Of a stretch of DNA of 64,000 nucleotides, positions 17,992 through 25,395 are shown piece by piece. A program made the position numbers and the translations under genes. The DNA is from Betaproteobacteria bacterium TMED82. Lineage in GTDB: Bacteria; Pseudomonadota; Gammaproteobacteria; Burkholderiales; Burkholderiaceae_A. Location: positions 395,685-459,684 of the forward strand of contig NHEJ01000004.1 in assembly GCA_002170395.1 (NCBI GenBank), written 5' to 3'. The notes beneath the pieces were generated by a model, which saw nothing but the letters and a program-made list of their open reading frames with translations, searched no databases and was not told the DNA's origin. Positions within the stretch are counted from its first letter, which is position 1. Each line of letters starts with the position of its first letter.

Positions 17992-18108
17992 ATGGCCAAG
18001 AGCTTTTTATTGGTCTATCGAATGCCGCGGCGTGGTGCCGCGTCTGCCCAATGCCGCTGGGCTTTCTTGCGGCAACGGCCTATTGGCCTTTTCAAGGAGG
18101 TTCATACC
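17992..18108 (+). promoter_or_regulatory. GC-rich structured pufB leader with possible leader peptide
   Basis: Markedly GC-richer than its surroundings. Hairpin 1 has perfect 6-bp arms CGCGGC/GCCGCG at 18026-18042 with a 5-base loop. Two competing stems follow: GCCCA/TGGGC (18046-18062) and TGCCGC/GCGGCA (18052-18074). A short GGCC-TATT-GGCC stem (18077-18088) ends just before the Shine-Dalgarno AAGGAGG (18095-18101). The same bases form an open frame from ATG 17992, 39 basic residues running without a stop into pufB. This recalls the pufK leader of Rhodobacter sphaeroides, but homology is not shown. Confidence 0.55.
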
Positions 18109-18258
18109 ATGAGTGAGACTTCAGGATCGATCTCGGGACTAACCGACGAGGAAGCCCAAGAATTTCATACGTTTTATATGCAGGGGTTGGTTGGCTTTAC
18201 GGCTATTGCCGTGATTGCTCATATTCTCGTTTGGGCTTGGCGCCCTTGGTTCTATTAA
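18109..18258 (+). CDS. pufB: Light-harvesting 1 beta polypeptide PufB
   Basis: LH1 beta chain, 49 aa, starting at ATG 18109 behind an ideal AAGGAGG. Polar N-terminus with [10 protein letters not shown], then one transmembrane helix containing the bacteriochlorophyll-ligating His38 ([15 protein letters not shown]). His20 lies 18 residues earlier, the classic spacing, and the C-terminus is WRPWFY. The longer frame from 17992 would add 39 basic residues not found in LH1 beta, so the short start is preferred. Pairs with PufA around the reaction centre. Confidence 0.95.
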   Translation: MSETSGSISGLTDEEAQEFHTFYMQGLVGFTAIAVIAHILVWAWRPWFY

Positions 18259-18299
18259 TTTCAATTTGTAAACTTTTTTCTGTTTAATGGAGGAATAAA

Positions 18300-18539
18300 A
18301 TGGAAGCAATTTCTAATCAAAACACGATTACACCAGAGGTGAGTAAGCAAACTGGAGGAGATGCTGTAACGTTTTCCTTAATTTTTTGGTTGACATTTAT
18401 AGTTTTTCTGTCCATTGCGGTTTGTTCAACTGTTATGCGGCTTCCATGGCGATCCTGGTTACCTGGAGCAGAAAATAGTACCTCATTGATACGTAGCGTT
18501 AGGTCAGCGGTATACACCCTAATGTCTCATTTAACTTAA
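18300..18539 (+). CDS. Single-pass membrane protein between pufB and pufA
   Basis: 79 aa, not confidently recognised. It has its own strong Shine-Dalgarno (GGAGGAA, 18289-18295), and pufA's AGGAGG follows its stop, so it is very likely translated. Hydrophilic residues 1-22, one transmembrane helix at about 24-45 (FSLIFWLTFIVFLSIAVCST), then a basic, Trp-containing tail (LPWRSWLPG) and an amphipathic end. There is no His in the helix, so it cannot be an LH1 alpha or beta chain. Size and layout recall PufQ or the small RC-LH1 accessory subunits (PufX and others). PufQ normally precedes pufB. Function unknown; a pigment-delivery or ring-assembly role is inference. Confidence 0.75.
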   Translation: MEAISNQNTITPEVSKQTGGDAVTFSLIFWLTFIVFLSIAVCSTVMRLPWRSWLPGAENSTSLIRSVRSAVYTLMSHLT

Positions 18540-18553
18540 TAGGAGGTTGAGAA

Positions 18554-18760
18554 ATGTGGCGAGTATGGAAACTATTTGACCCACTAAGGGCAATGGTAGT
18601 GCAAGGTGTATTTTTGTTTGCTTTGGCAGCAATGATCCACTTTATTTTATTAAGTACGATTCGCTTTAATTGGCTAGATGGAAAAAGCCAGGCGGAGATA
18701 ATGGGCTCTGCAGATGTTTCTAAAACAACTGTAGTTGCTCAAGTTTCCGAGAAAAAGTAG
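18554..18760 (+). CDS. pufA: Light-harvesting 1 alpha polypeptide PufA
   Basis: LH1 alpha chain, 68 aa. Starts MWRVWKLFDPLRAMV, has a transmembrane helix with the bacteriochlorophyll ligand His29 (AAMIHFILLST) and continues with RFNWLDG. The polar C-terminal extension (about residues 42-68) is within the range of the family. Shine-Dalgarno AGGAGG at 18541-18546. It is separated from pufB by the 79-aa ORF, which is unusual because pufB and pufA are normally adjacent. Followed by the stabilising hairpin at 18784-18805. Confidence 0.95.
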   Translation: MWRVWKLFDPLRAMVVQGVFLFALAAMIHFILLSTIRFNWLDGKSQAEIMGSADVSKTTVVAQVSEKK

Positions 18761-18783
18761 TTTTGGTGTTACAAAAGAGCCAA

Positions 18784-18805
18784 ACAGGGGCTTTGAGGCC
18801 CCTGT
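18784..18805 (+). terminator. pufA-pufL intercistronic hairpin
   Basis: Perfect 8-bp inverted repeat ACAGGGGC/GCCCCTGT with a 6-base loop (TTTGAG) and no T-tract, in the 83-base pufA-pufL gap. In Rhodobacter a hairpin in this position protects the upstream pufBA segment from 3' decay, raising LH1 relative to reaction centre. I infer the same role; it is more a processing/stability element than a terminator. Confidence 0.7.
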
Positions 18806-18843
18806 GAGGTTTTAAAGAGTTATGGAGTCAGGGGGTATAAACC

Positions 18844-19719
18844 ATGGCAATGTTAAGTTTTGAGAAAAAATATAGAATAAGGGGCGGAACTCTAGTTGGA
18901 GGTGATCTTTTTGATTTTTGGGTAGGTCCCTTTTATGTTGGTTTCTTTGGCGTTACAACAATTTTCTTTGCATTTTTGGGCACTGCTCTTATTTTGTGGG
19001 GGGCTGCGCTTGGTCCAACGTGGAATCTTTGGCAAATTAGTATTAATCCACCGGATATTAAATACGGGCTTGGTTTAGCTCCGATGGCTGAAGGCGGGCT
19101 TTGGCAAGTGATCACAGTATGTGCGATTGGAGCTTTTGTCTCTTGGGCATTACGGGAAGTTGAAATTTGTCGGAAGTTGGGTATTGGGTACCATGTTCCT
19201 GCAGCGTTTGGAGCAGCAATATTCGCTTATGTAACTTTAGTAGTTATAAGACCAGTGTTATTGGGTGCGTGGGGGCATGGGTTTCCTTATGGAATTATGA
19301 GTCACCTGCAGTGGGTCTCAAATGTTGGGTACCAATTTGTGTGGTTTCATTGGAATCCAGCACATATGATTGCAATCACCTTCTTCTTTGGAACAGCTTT
19401 GGTGGCCGCATTGCACGGTGGATTGATTTTATCGTCCACTAACCCTCAAAAAGGCGAGCCTGTAAAAACGCCAGAGCATGAGGATACTTTTTTTAGAGAC
19501 TCAATTGGTTATTCCATAGGGACGTTAGGAGTGCATCGGTTGCTCCTTTATGCAGCCGTAGCGTCGGGACTTTTTAGTGCTATCTGTATAGTAATAAGTG
19601 GTCCGTTGTGGGCGGGTAATTGGCAAGATTGGTGGGGTTGGTGGCTAGAACTTCCTATTTGGAATACACCAATAGAGGGTAGTTTATATCCAACCATGAA
19701 ACCTTACGAGAGTTCTTGA
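18844..19719 (+). CDS. pufL: Photosynthetic reaction centre L subunit
   Basis: PufL, 291 aa, five transmembrane helices; binds bacteriochlorophylls, bacteriopheophytin and QB of the type-II reaction centre. Motifs: [21 protein letters not shown]-type N-terminus (seen as YRIRGG and GDLFDFWVG), [26 protein letters not shown] with an iron-ligand His, [18 protein letters not shown] carrying the conserved proton-path Glu-Asp, and the second iron His in GVHRLLLY. Shine-Dalgarno is weak. pufM follows 20 bases later. Confidence 0.98.
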   Translation: MAMLSFEKKYRIRGGTLVGGDLFDFWVGPFYVGFFGVTTIFFAFLGTALILWGAALGPTWNLWQISINPPDIKYGLGLAPMAEGGLWQVITVCAIGAFVSWALREVEICRKLGIGYHVPAAFGAAIFAYVTLVVIRPVLLGAWGHGFPYGIMSHLQWVSNVGYQFVWFHWNPAHMIAITFFFGTALVAALHGGLILSSTNPQKGEPVKTPEHEDTFFRDSIGYSIGTLGVHRLLLYAAVASGLFSAICIVISGPLWAGNWQDWWGWWLELPIWNTPIEGSLYPTMKPYESS

Positions 19720-19739
19720 GGGTGTTTTAGGAGAGTAAT

Positions 19740-20705
19740 ATGGCAGAATATCAAAATTTATTTACACAAGTTCAAGTTCAAGCACCTGCGTACCCAGGTG
19801 TTCCCCTTGGAAGAGATCGGGATACTAGAGAAAGAATCATGAAACCTTGGCACTCTAGGCTAATGGGGATTTTGGGTAATGCGCAAATAGGGCCTATATA
19901 TCTGGGTTTTTTAGGTTCGGCTTCAGCAATATGTTTTGCGATTGCATTTTCAATTATCGGAATGAACTACTTGGCCCAAGTTGACTATAATGCTATCGAA
20001 TTTGTCAGAAGGCTTTTCTGGTTATCTTTAAACCCTCCTGATGCGAAGTATGGTCTAGGTTTTCCTCCTTTAGCGGAGGGCGGCTGGTTCTTAATAACTG
20101 GATTTTTCCTTACAGCCTCTGTATTGCTCTGGTGGTTTAGAATGTATCGTAGAGCATTAGTGATGGGTATGGGAACTCATGTTGCTTGGACATTTGCAGC
20201 TGCAATTTGGTTATTTCTGGTGCTCGGACTAATTAGACCAATTCTGATGGGTGATTGGAGCGAGGCAGTACCCTACGGAATTTTTTCCCATTTAGAGTGG
20301 ACTCAAACGTTCTCAATTAAATACGGTAACCTTTTTTGGAATCCTTTCCATATGCTTTCCATCGCATTTTTATATGGAACCGCTCTTTTGGCAGCAATGC
20401 ACGGTGGGACGATTCTGGCCGTAAGCCGTTTCGGGGGTGATAGAGAGATCGAACAAATTGTAGATAGAGGCACGGCTTCGGAGAGGGCAGCGTTGTTTTG
20501 GCGCTGGACTATGGGTTTTAATGCCACAATGGAATCGATACATCGCTGGCTTTGGTGGTTTGCGGCTCTGGTTTGCATTACAGGAGGTATAGGAATCCTA
20601 CTTACTGGCACTGTGGTAGATAGTTGGTATGTTTGGGCAGTGAAGCATTTCGTCATACCATCTGATCCTACGATATGGCCAATCACCCCATATTATGCCA
20701 GTTGA
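19740..20705 (+). CDS. pufM: Photosynthetic reaction centre M subunit
   Basis: PufM, 321 aa, five transmembrane helices, partner of PufL; binds QA and half of the special pair. Highly conserved blocks: [84 protein letters not shown]. The C-terminus ends shortly after the last helix, without the fusion or extension seen where PufC docks. The gene is followed by an intrinsic terminator, not by pufC. Confidence 0.98.
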   Translation: MAEYQNLFTQVQVQAPAYPGVPLGRDRDTRERIMKPWHSRLMGILGNAQIGPIYLGFLGSASAICFAIAFSIIGMNYLAQVDYNAIEFVRRLFWLSLNPPDAKYGLGFPPLAEGGWFLITGFFLTASVLLWWFRMYRRALVMGMGTHVAWTFAAAIWLFLVLGLIRPILMGDWSEAVPYGIFSHLEWTQTFSIKYGNLFWNPFHMLSIAFLYGTALLAAMHGGTILAVSRFGGDREIEQIVDRGTASERAALFWRWTMGFNATMESIHRWLWWFAALVCITGGIGILLTGTVVDSWYVWAVKHFVIPSDPTIWPITPYYAS

Positions 20706-20737
20706 TTTAATACTTGTTATTTAGTATTTTTAAAAAC

Positions 20738-20768
20738 GAGGCTGGATCTCTCTGGCCTCTTTTTTTTT
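20738..20768 (+). terminator. Intrinsic terminator after pufM
   Basis: A 9-bp stem (two G-T wobbles) with a 4-base loop at 20738-20759, GAGGCTGGA paired with TCTGGCCTC, followed by nine T residues at 20760-20768. It closes the bchCXYZ-puf transcript before the azurin gene. Confidence 0.85.
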
Positions 20769-20786
20769 ATTCAGTCTGAGCTGAAC

Positions 20787-20792
20787 TATAAT
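20787..20792 (+). promoter_or_regulatory. -10 box of azurin gene
   Basis: TATAAT exact match lying between the puf terminator and the azurin start. No good -35 is seen at the right distance (a T-rich stretch only). It suggests that azurin is transcribed separately from puf. Shine-Dalgarno AAGGAG lies just before ATG 20851. Confidence 0.4.
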
Positions 20793-20850
20793 AATGTTAA
20801 AAAATCAGAGTGTTTTTTACTTGTGGGGGGTTAATACTTAAGGAGTTTTT

Positions 20851-21291
20851 ATGAAGAAAATTATATTTTTATTCTTTACCTTTCTACTTTCCGCGAATGC
20901 AACTGCAGCGTGTGACATTAGCATAGCCGCTGCCGATAACATGATGTTTGACAAGAGAAAGATCACTGTTGATACTTCTTGTACTGAGGTCTCTATCAAC
21001 TTTAAGCATACTGGAAAAATGCCGATAAAAGCTGGCGGTCACAATGTTGTAATAATAGAAACCAAAGATTTCAATACAGTTATTGGGAAAATTGATATGA
21101 AATTAGGAGCGGATAATGGCTTTCTCCCGGAAATTCCAGAGGTGATTGTTAAAACTGCGATTATTGGCGGGGGCGGTGACGCAAAGGTGGCTTTTGATCC
21201 TAAAAAGTTAAAGAAAGATGGCAAGTACACTTTTCTTTGCAGTTTTCCCGGGCACTACGCCATTATGAAAGGAGTTGTTGAAGTTATTTAA
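20851..21291 (+). CDS. azu: Azurin, periplasmic blue copper protein
   Basis: 146-aa precursor; signal peptide 1-19 or 20 (LLSANATA), mature about 127 aa as in azurins. Copper ligands are all present: His64 (AGGHNVV, with the preceding Gly carbonyl), Cys130, His135 and Met139 in FLCSFPGHYAIMKG, with exact azurin spacing. Cys21-Cys44 matches the structural disulfide. It carries single electrons in the periplasm. It stands where purple bacteria usually have pufC, so it may donate to the oxidised special pair, but it has its own -10 box and a terminator separates it from puf. The role as donor is inference. Confidence 0.92.
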   Translation: MKKIIFLFFTFLLSANATAACDISIAAADNMMFDKRKITVDTSCTEVSINFKHTGKMPIKAGGHNVVIIETKDFNTVIGKIDMKLGADNGFLPEIPEVIVKTAIIGGGGDAKVAFDPKKLKKDGKYTFLCSFPGHYAIMKGVVEVI

Positions 21292-21322
21292 GTTTTTCTC
21301 TTCTGTACATTCTGTTACTCAC

Positions 21323-21352
21323 GTTAAACGGCTTTAAAATGGGCCGTTTAAC
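21323..21352. terminator. Bidirectional terminator between azurin and tspO
   Basis: Perfect 10-bp inverted repeat GTTAAACGGC/GCCGTTTAAC with a 10-base loop. It overlaps the last codons of tspO and lies 32 bases past the azurin stop, so it can serve both converging transcripts. T-tracts are poor on both sides. Confidence 0.6.
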
Positions 21353-21804
21353 ATTACAGTTTGATAATTTAGTAGAGAGGCTAGACTTACCCAGGCCAAG
21401 TAGGGAGTCAAAAGAACGGAAGCAACATTACTTAATTTTTGGGTTCGTGAAATGAGTAATAGAATACTTAGCCAGAGAAAAACAACTTCAAAAAGTGACC
21501 AATCTGGGCGCTGGCAAAAGAAGTACAAGTAACTCCATAGAATGTTTAGTAACCCATTAAGAAAAAAAATTAAAAGAACTCGTCTTGCCTCCAACACTAG
21601 CCCATATTTAGTCCAGCAAAGATAAGCCGATATAGCCAGTAAGCTAAAAATAGTTGTCCAAATTGGACCAAATAAAAAATCAGGAGGTTTCCAACTGGGT
21701 TGGACTAAGGAATAATACCAAGAATCAAGAATAGTAAGAGAGCCACCAACCGCTGCAATTAAAAAGCTAACCCCAAAACAAATAAAAAGCCGTAATTTTT
21801 TCAA
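21334..21804 (-). CDS. tspO: TspO/MBR family tryptophan-rich sensory protein
   Basis: 156-aa TspO (CrtK) membrane protein with five hydrophobic helices. Hallmarks: WYYSLVQPSWKPPDFLFGPIW, read here as SWKPPD and GPIWTT, NILWSYLYFF, and the C-terminal PYLAWVSLASLLNY. In Rhodobacter, TspO is an outer-membrane porphyrin-linked regulator that lowers pigment gene expression in oxygen. ATG overlaps the bchP stop, so it is the last gene of the bchG - MFS - bchP - tspO operon. Confidence 0.95.
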   Translation of the reverse strand: MKKLRLFICFGVSFLIAAVGGSLTILDSWYYSLVQPSWKPPDFLFGPIWTTIFSLLAISAYLCWTKYGLVLEARRVLLIFFLNGLLNILWSYLYFFCQRPDWSLFEVVFLWLSILLLISRTQKLSNVASVLLTPYLAWVSLASLLNYQTVMLNGPF

Positions 21805-23039
21805 ATTTTTGCGATACCTAGTAGGTGTGCTAAGTCTTTAAAAAAGATTCTGATTTGTGCTTTCTTTTTCCTCTTTACAAGCTCTTTGTTCATGTATGAC
21901 TCAAATGTCATCTGCTGAACATCCTTGTCTTTACAAATCGAGACAAATCGTTCCCGCAATCGATCACTTCTGTACCAAAACCATTGCATGATTCCTAAAA
22001 TCCAAAAAACTTTTCCATGAAGTTTCATAAATCTATCTCTGGCGGAGCTCAAATTTGTACTATTGTTTGTTTCCAAAGATTTCAGCACAGCCTCAGCTGC
22101 CAGTTCACCCCCCAACATGGCATAATAAATTCCTTCCCCAGAGGAGGGGGCTACAACGCCTGCTGCATCTCCTGCTAAGATAACATCTTTGCCATTATCC
22201 CATCTTTTGAGTGGTTTTAGAGGAATCGGAGCTCCTTCACAGCGAATGCTTTTTGAGTCCGAAAGGCATATAGTTTCCTTCAGGTCTTTAATAGATTTAC
22301 GTAAAGAAAATCCTTTATCAGCACTGCCAGTTCCCACGCTTATAGTATTACCATGAGGAAAAACCCAACTATAAAAATCTGGTGAGTATCTACTTGAATA
22401 AATAACATCACACCTACGGCTATCGTAGTCTGGCGCATTCGTTGAGTTTGTTTCCTTTGGAGCCTCTATTATTTCGTGATAAGCAAAAACGAACTTTGTA
22501 AGCTTAGCCCCTGGGATCTCTTGCCTACCCACTTCTGACTTTGCCCCGTCAGCCCCAATAAGGTAAGCTGCTTTAACAACTTTCATGGTAGTTCTCGTGT
22601 CTTCCACCTTATCTCGAGCCAAGTAATAAATTTCCGCTTTGCCATCAGGATCTCTCCTAGAAATGTGGTGAAACCCTCCAATTCGTCTGGTCGCACCACT
22701 ACTCTCAGCCCGAGCTCTTAACCATTCATCAAACTCTTCTCTATCAACCATTCCAACAAATCCGTTTTCAATTGGAATATCAACCACTTCTGATTTTGGT
22801 GATATCATTCTGGCACAATTAATTTTTGCAACTAATAACTCGTCCGGAATATCGTAATCTCTAATTGCTCTAGGGGGAATTGCTCCTCCGCATGGTTTAA
22901 TTCTGCCAGCTTTGTCCAACAGAAGAACAGTTTTTCCTCTTTTTGCCAATTCGTTAGCTGCGGTTGCCCCTGCTGGACCACCACCAACGACGACGACATC
23001 ATACTCTTCTACTTCACTCTCTCTTTCTGCATTAGACAT
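21801..23039 (-). CDS. bchP: Geranylgeranyl reductase BchP
   Basis: BchP, 412-aa FAD-dependent reductase that converts the geranylgeranyl tail of bacteriochlorophyll to phytyl. N-terminal dinucleotide-binding VVVGGGPAGATAANELAKRG, then KPCGGAIPPRAI, a conserved family marker, and LAGDAAGVVAPSSGEGIYYA for the FAD. The stop overlaps tspO; the start overlaps the stop of the upstream MFS gene (TGATG). Operon partner BchG supplies its substrate. Confidence 0.96.
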   Translation of the reverse strand: MSNAERESEVEEYDVVVVGGGPAGATAANELAKRGKTVLLLDKAGRIKPCGGAIPPRAIRDYDIPDELLVAKINCARMISPKSEVVDIPIENGFVGMVDREEFDEWLRARAESSGATRRIGGFHHISRRDPDGKAEIYYLARDKVEDTRTTMKVVKAAYLIGADGAKSEVGRQEIPGAKLTKFVFAYHEIIEAPKETNSTNAPDYDSRRCDVIYSSRYSPDFYSWVFPHGNTISVGTGSADKGFSLRKSIKDLKETICLSDSKSIRCEGAPIPLKPLKRWDNGKDVILAGDAAGVVAPSSGEGIYYAMLGGELAAEAVLKSLETNNSTNLSSARDRFMKLHGKVFWILGIMQWFWYRSDRLRERFVSICKDKDVQQMTFESYMNKELVKRKKKAQIRIFFKDLAHLLGIAKI

Positions 23040-24418
23040 CAGATAGACCTCCTATCATGAACATAAAAATTTCTATTATCATTCTCAAAACCAGTTCTTT
23101 TTATTAATTTGTCAGTCATTTTTGATTTATCGAGATTTTGTGCGAGGAATGCAGCAATGAAAAATAAAACTGCTTCAACAAAAAATACGATGGCATAACT
23201 CGAATGGGTAGTTGTCGAAAATAATGCCAAAAGATCAGTACTAGCAGCACCGAGAAATCCTCCCAAACCAAAAGCTAGTGCTTGTGAGGCTCCCCAAAGC
23301 CCAATTTTTGTGCCCTCGGTCCCTTGCAATCCCTCCTTCGCCAGTTGCATCATCATTGCAATTGCTGCAATAGAGAAAACACCATTTGAAAAACCAAGCA
23401 CGAAAACATTAAACCCTAATGGCCATGGCTCTCCAATAATTGCAGATGAAGATAAAAATATTAAGGATACTGCCGACAATACACAGCCGGAAACAATCCA
23501 TAATTTTAAGGAATTAACCTTTTTTCCTAAAATCTCTTTGTTATTTGCGTATCCAACCAGGATCATTCCAAACAAAACACCCGAATGTTGGATGCCTGAT
23601 AAGGACGTTGTTTCACCGGGAGACATTTCAAAAACCTTCCCCGCAAAGGGTTCCAAAATTAAGTCTTGCATACTGAAAGCAAACATAGATAGAAATACAA
23701 AAACAGAAAAATTCCTTGTTTTTGGTTCACTTATAATTACTTTTAAAGTCTGCAAAAATGTAGCTTTCATATTTTTACTTTGTTGCTTTTCGTAATTATA
23801 TTTAACGCTTTTTGTATTCTCCTCTATTCCCCATATGGCAATGAAAGAAAGGATTACTCCACCGAGAGAAATAGCTAAAGCCACCATGAATAGACGCTCG
23901 GGAGAAAACGGATCTAGAAGTTGGCCAGCAATTAACGCAGTAACTGCAAAACCGCCAATCATCATAAGCCACAAAACCGTAGCCGCAGCCGCTCGCCTAA
24001 CCGAAGAAACTTTCTTTGCAAGCAGGGTTAGGACAGAGGTGCCTGCGGCGCTTACACCAAGGCCTATCAACATAAACCCAAAAAAAGCTAAAGATATTCC
24101 TACCATTTTTGACTCAAACATTAAAGTCGTCGAGAATGTGGACAGCAAGCTTCCAAAAGCAAGAATTACCATTCCTAATTTTATCCAGGGAGTGCATTTG
24201 CCCAATTTATCAGCGCCATATCCTAGCCTCGGCCTCAAAATTTGTACGGCGTAGTGCACTGCCACCAAAATTCCAGGAAGTAATGCGGGTAGCAGAAGTT
24301 CTACCACCATTACTCTGTTCAATGTAGATGTCATTAATACAACAATCCCACCTATCGACATTTGTACTACACCTAAACGAATAATTTGGTACCAAGAAAA
24401 AGTTTTTTCTGAGGACAT
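23039..24418 (-). CDS. PucC/LhaA-family (BCD) MFS transporter between bchG and bchP
   Basis: 459-aa, 12-helix MFS protein of the BCD/PucC family, equivalent to the bchG-bchP-linked ORF (ORF428/bch2 type) of purple bacteria. Recognised by LGVVQMSIGGIVVLM, TSTLNRVMVVELLLPALLPG and MQDLILEPFAGKVFEMSPG. These proteins are thought to deliver bacteriochlorophyll to antenna assembly. It is a paralogue of LhaA at 42.6-44.1 kb. Plus-strand open frames over it are shadows. Confidence 0.9.
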   Translation of the reverse strand: MSSEKTFSWYQIIRLGVVQMSIGGIVVLMTSTLNRVMVVELLLPALLPGILVAVHYAVQILRPRLGYGADKLGKCTPWIKLGMVILAFGSLLSTFSTTLMFESKMVGISLAFFGFMLIGLGVSAAGTSVLTLLAKKVSSVRRAAAATVLWLMMIGGFAVTALIAGQLLDPFSPERLFMVALAISLGGVILSFIAIWGIEENTKSVKYNYEKQQSKNMKATFLQTLKVIISEPKTRNFSVFVFLSMFAFSMQDLILEPFAGKVFEMSPGETTSLSGIQHSGVLFGMILVGYANNKEILGKKVNSLKLWIVSGCVLSAVSLIFLSSSAIIGEPWPLGFNVFVLGFSNGVFSIAAIAMMMQLAKEGLQGTEGTKIGLWGASQALAFGLGGFLGAASTDLLALFSTTTHSSYAIVFFVEAVLFFIAAFLAQNLDKSKMTDKLIKRTGFENDNRNFYVHDRRSI

Positions 24419-24430
24419 TTTTTGCAGTTC

Positions 24431-25312
24431 CTAAAGGTTTAGCTCTCTCAACGCGAAAGCAGAAATCATCATACCCAATACGAATAACGGTACTCCAACT
24501 GCGCTATAGAAAAGAGCACGTTTAAATGGATTTACTAAAAAGTAAATCATCAAAGAAATTTGGAAAAGTATTAGTATGAGGAAAAGTACACTGAAAAAAA
24601 TCTGACCCCAACTAACCAAGAGAGCTAGAACAATAGTTTGTGGAAGGAGCATGGTAAAGCATGCAGATTTAGCTGCTCCATCAATTCCAAGCTGAACGGG
24701 AAGAGATTTAATGCCTAATTGCTTATCACCTCTTATAGACTTGAAGTCATTTAGGGTCATGATGCCATGGGCTCCAAAACTAAAAAGCAATGCAAGCGTT
24801 AATGATCTAAGTTCGGGAAAAGCACCATTTGCCATTACTATCGCGCCTGTGGTCCATGCAATTCCCTCATATGAAATACCGCATGCTGCATTTCCTAACC
24901 AACCATTAGATTTCAGTCTTATGGGAGGCATGCTGTAAGCCCAAGCAAGAATCAGAGCTAGAAAAGTAGCAATGATCGCCCAGACACCAAGGTAGATAGA
25001 AACAAAAAGAGACATTAAGCTCCAAAAAACAGCTATTCGCAAACCCCAGTCACCAGGAATTCTACCCGAAGGAATGGGCCTGTGGGGTTCATTGATTGCA
25101 TCTACCTCCCTGTCGAACCAATCGTTGATTGCTTGGCTTGCAGCGCACACTAGTGGTCCTGTGAGTAGTAAACCAATTAGGATCAACGAAAACTTTGAGG
25201 ACAGTTCCTGGCCGGTTGATATTGCTCCGCAGCAGAAAGCCCACATTGGAGGAAACCATGTAATTGGTTTCAAAAGTTCAGAAATTGCAGAAAGTTTTAA
25301 TTTTTTGTCCAT
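24431..25312 (-). CDS. bchG: Bacteriochlorophyll synthase BchG
   Basis: BchG, 293-aa UbiA-family prenyltransferase that esterifies bacteriochlorophyllide a with geranylgeranyl diphosphate. Multiple membrane helices. The Asp-rich Mg-diphosphate site NDWFDREVDAINEPHRPIPS is diagnostic, and a second Asp motif is seen in LNDFKSIRGDKQLGIKSLPV. First gene of its operon; its promoter lies in the 83-base gap shared with crtI, which holds two PpsR-type sites. Confidence 0.96.
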   Translation of the reverse strand: MDKKLKLSAISELLKPITWFPPMWAFCCGAISTGQELSSKFSLILIGLLLTGPLVCAASQAINDWFDREVDAINEPHRPIPSGRIPGDWGLRIAVFWSLMSLFVSIYLGVWAIIATFLALILAWAYSMPPIRLKSNGWLGNAACGISYEGIAWTTGAIVMANGAFPELRSLTLALLFSFGAHGIMTLNDFKSIRGDKQLGIKSLPVQLGIDGAAKSACFTMLLPQTIVLALLVSWGQIFFSVLFLILILFQISLMIYFLVNPFKRALFYSAVGVPLFVLGMMISAFALRELNL

Positions 25313-25315
25313 AAC

Positions 25316-25359
25316 TGTATTTTCTGCTTGACAAACTAAGCCGTCAATTGCAATTTACA
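25316..25359. promoter_or_regulatory. Paired PpsR sites in bchG-crtI control region
   Basis: Site 1 is TGT-N12-ACA at 25316-25333 (exact). Site 2, CGT-N12-ACA at 25342-25359, has one mismatch. They are separated by 8 bases, the spacing known for cooperative CrtJ binding at the Rhodobacter bchC promoter. TTGACA (25328-25333) sits in the right half of site 1 and is a likely -35 for crtI; the -10 is not clear. Confidence 0.75.
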
Positions 25360-25395
25360 TTATATGCACACTTTTTTTTGAAAAAGGCTTATTGA

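Noticed and set aside
17992-18108. N-terminal extension making PufB 88 aa long
   Set aside because: The ideal Shine-Dalgarno AAGGAGG precedes ATG 18109, LH1 beta chains are about 45-50 aa, and the extension is strongly basic with no membrane logic. Treated as a leader instead.
18300-18539. A second LH1 beta or alpha chain
   Set aside because: No His in the membrane helix and no match to alpha or beta sequence patterns.
19167-19442. Plus-strand 91-codon open frame inside pufL
   Set aside because: Out-of-frame shadow of the highly conserved pufL; composition is not protein-like and there is no ribosome-binding site.
20706-20850. A hidden or degraded pufC after pufM
   Set aside because: The gap is only 145 bases, contains an intrinsic terminator and no CxxCH haem motifs are encoded in any frame I read.
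23310-24254. Plus-strand open frames antisense to the PucC-like gene
   Set aside because: The minus-strand MFS protein is clearly real; the plus frames have no recognisable domains.
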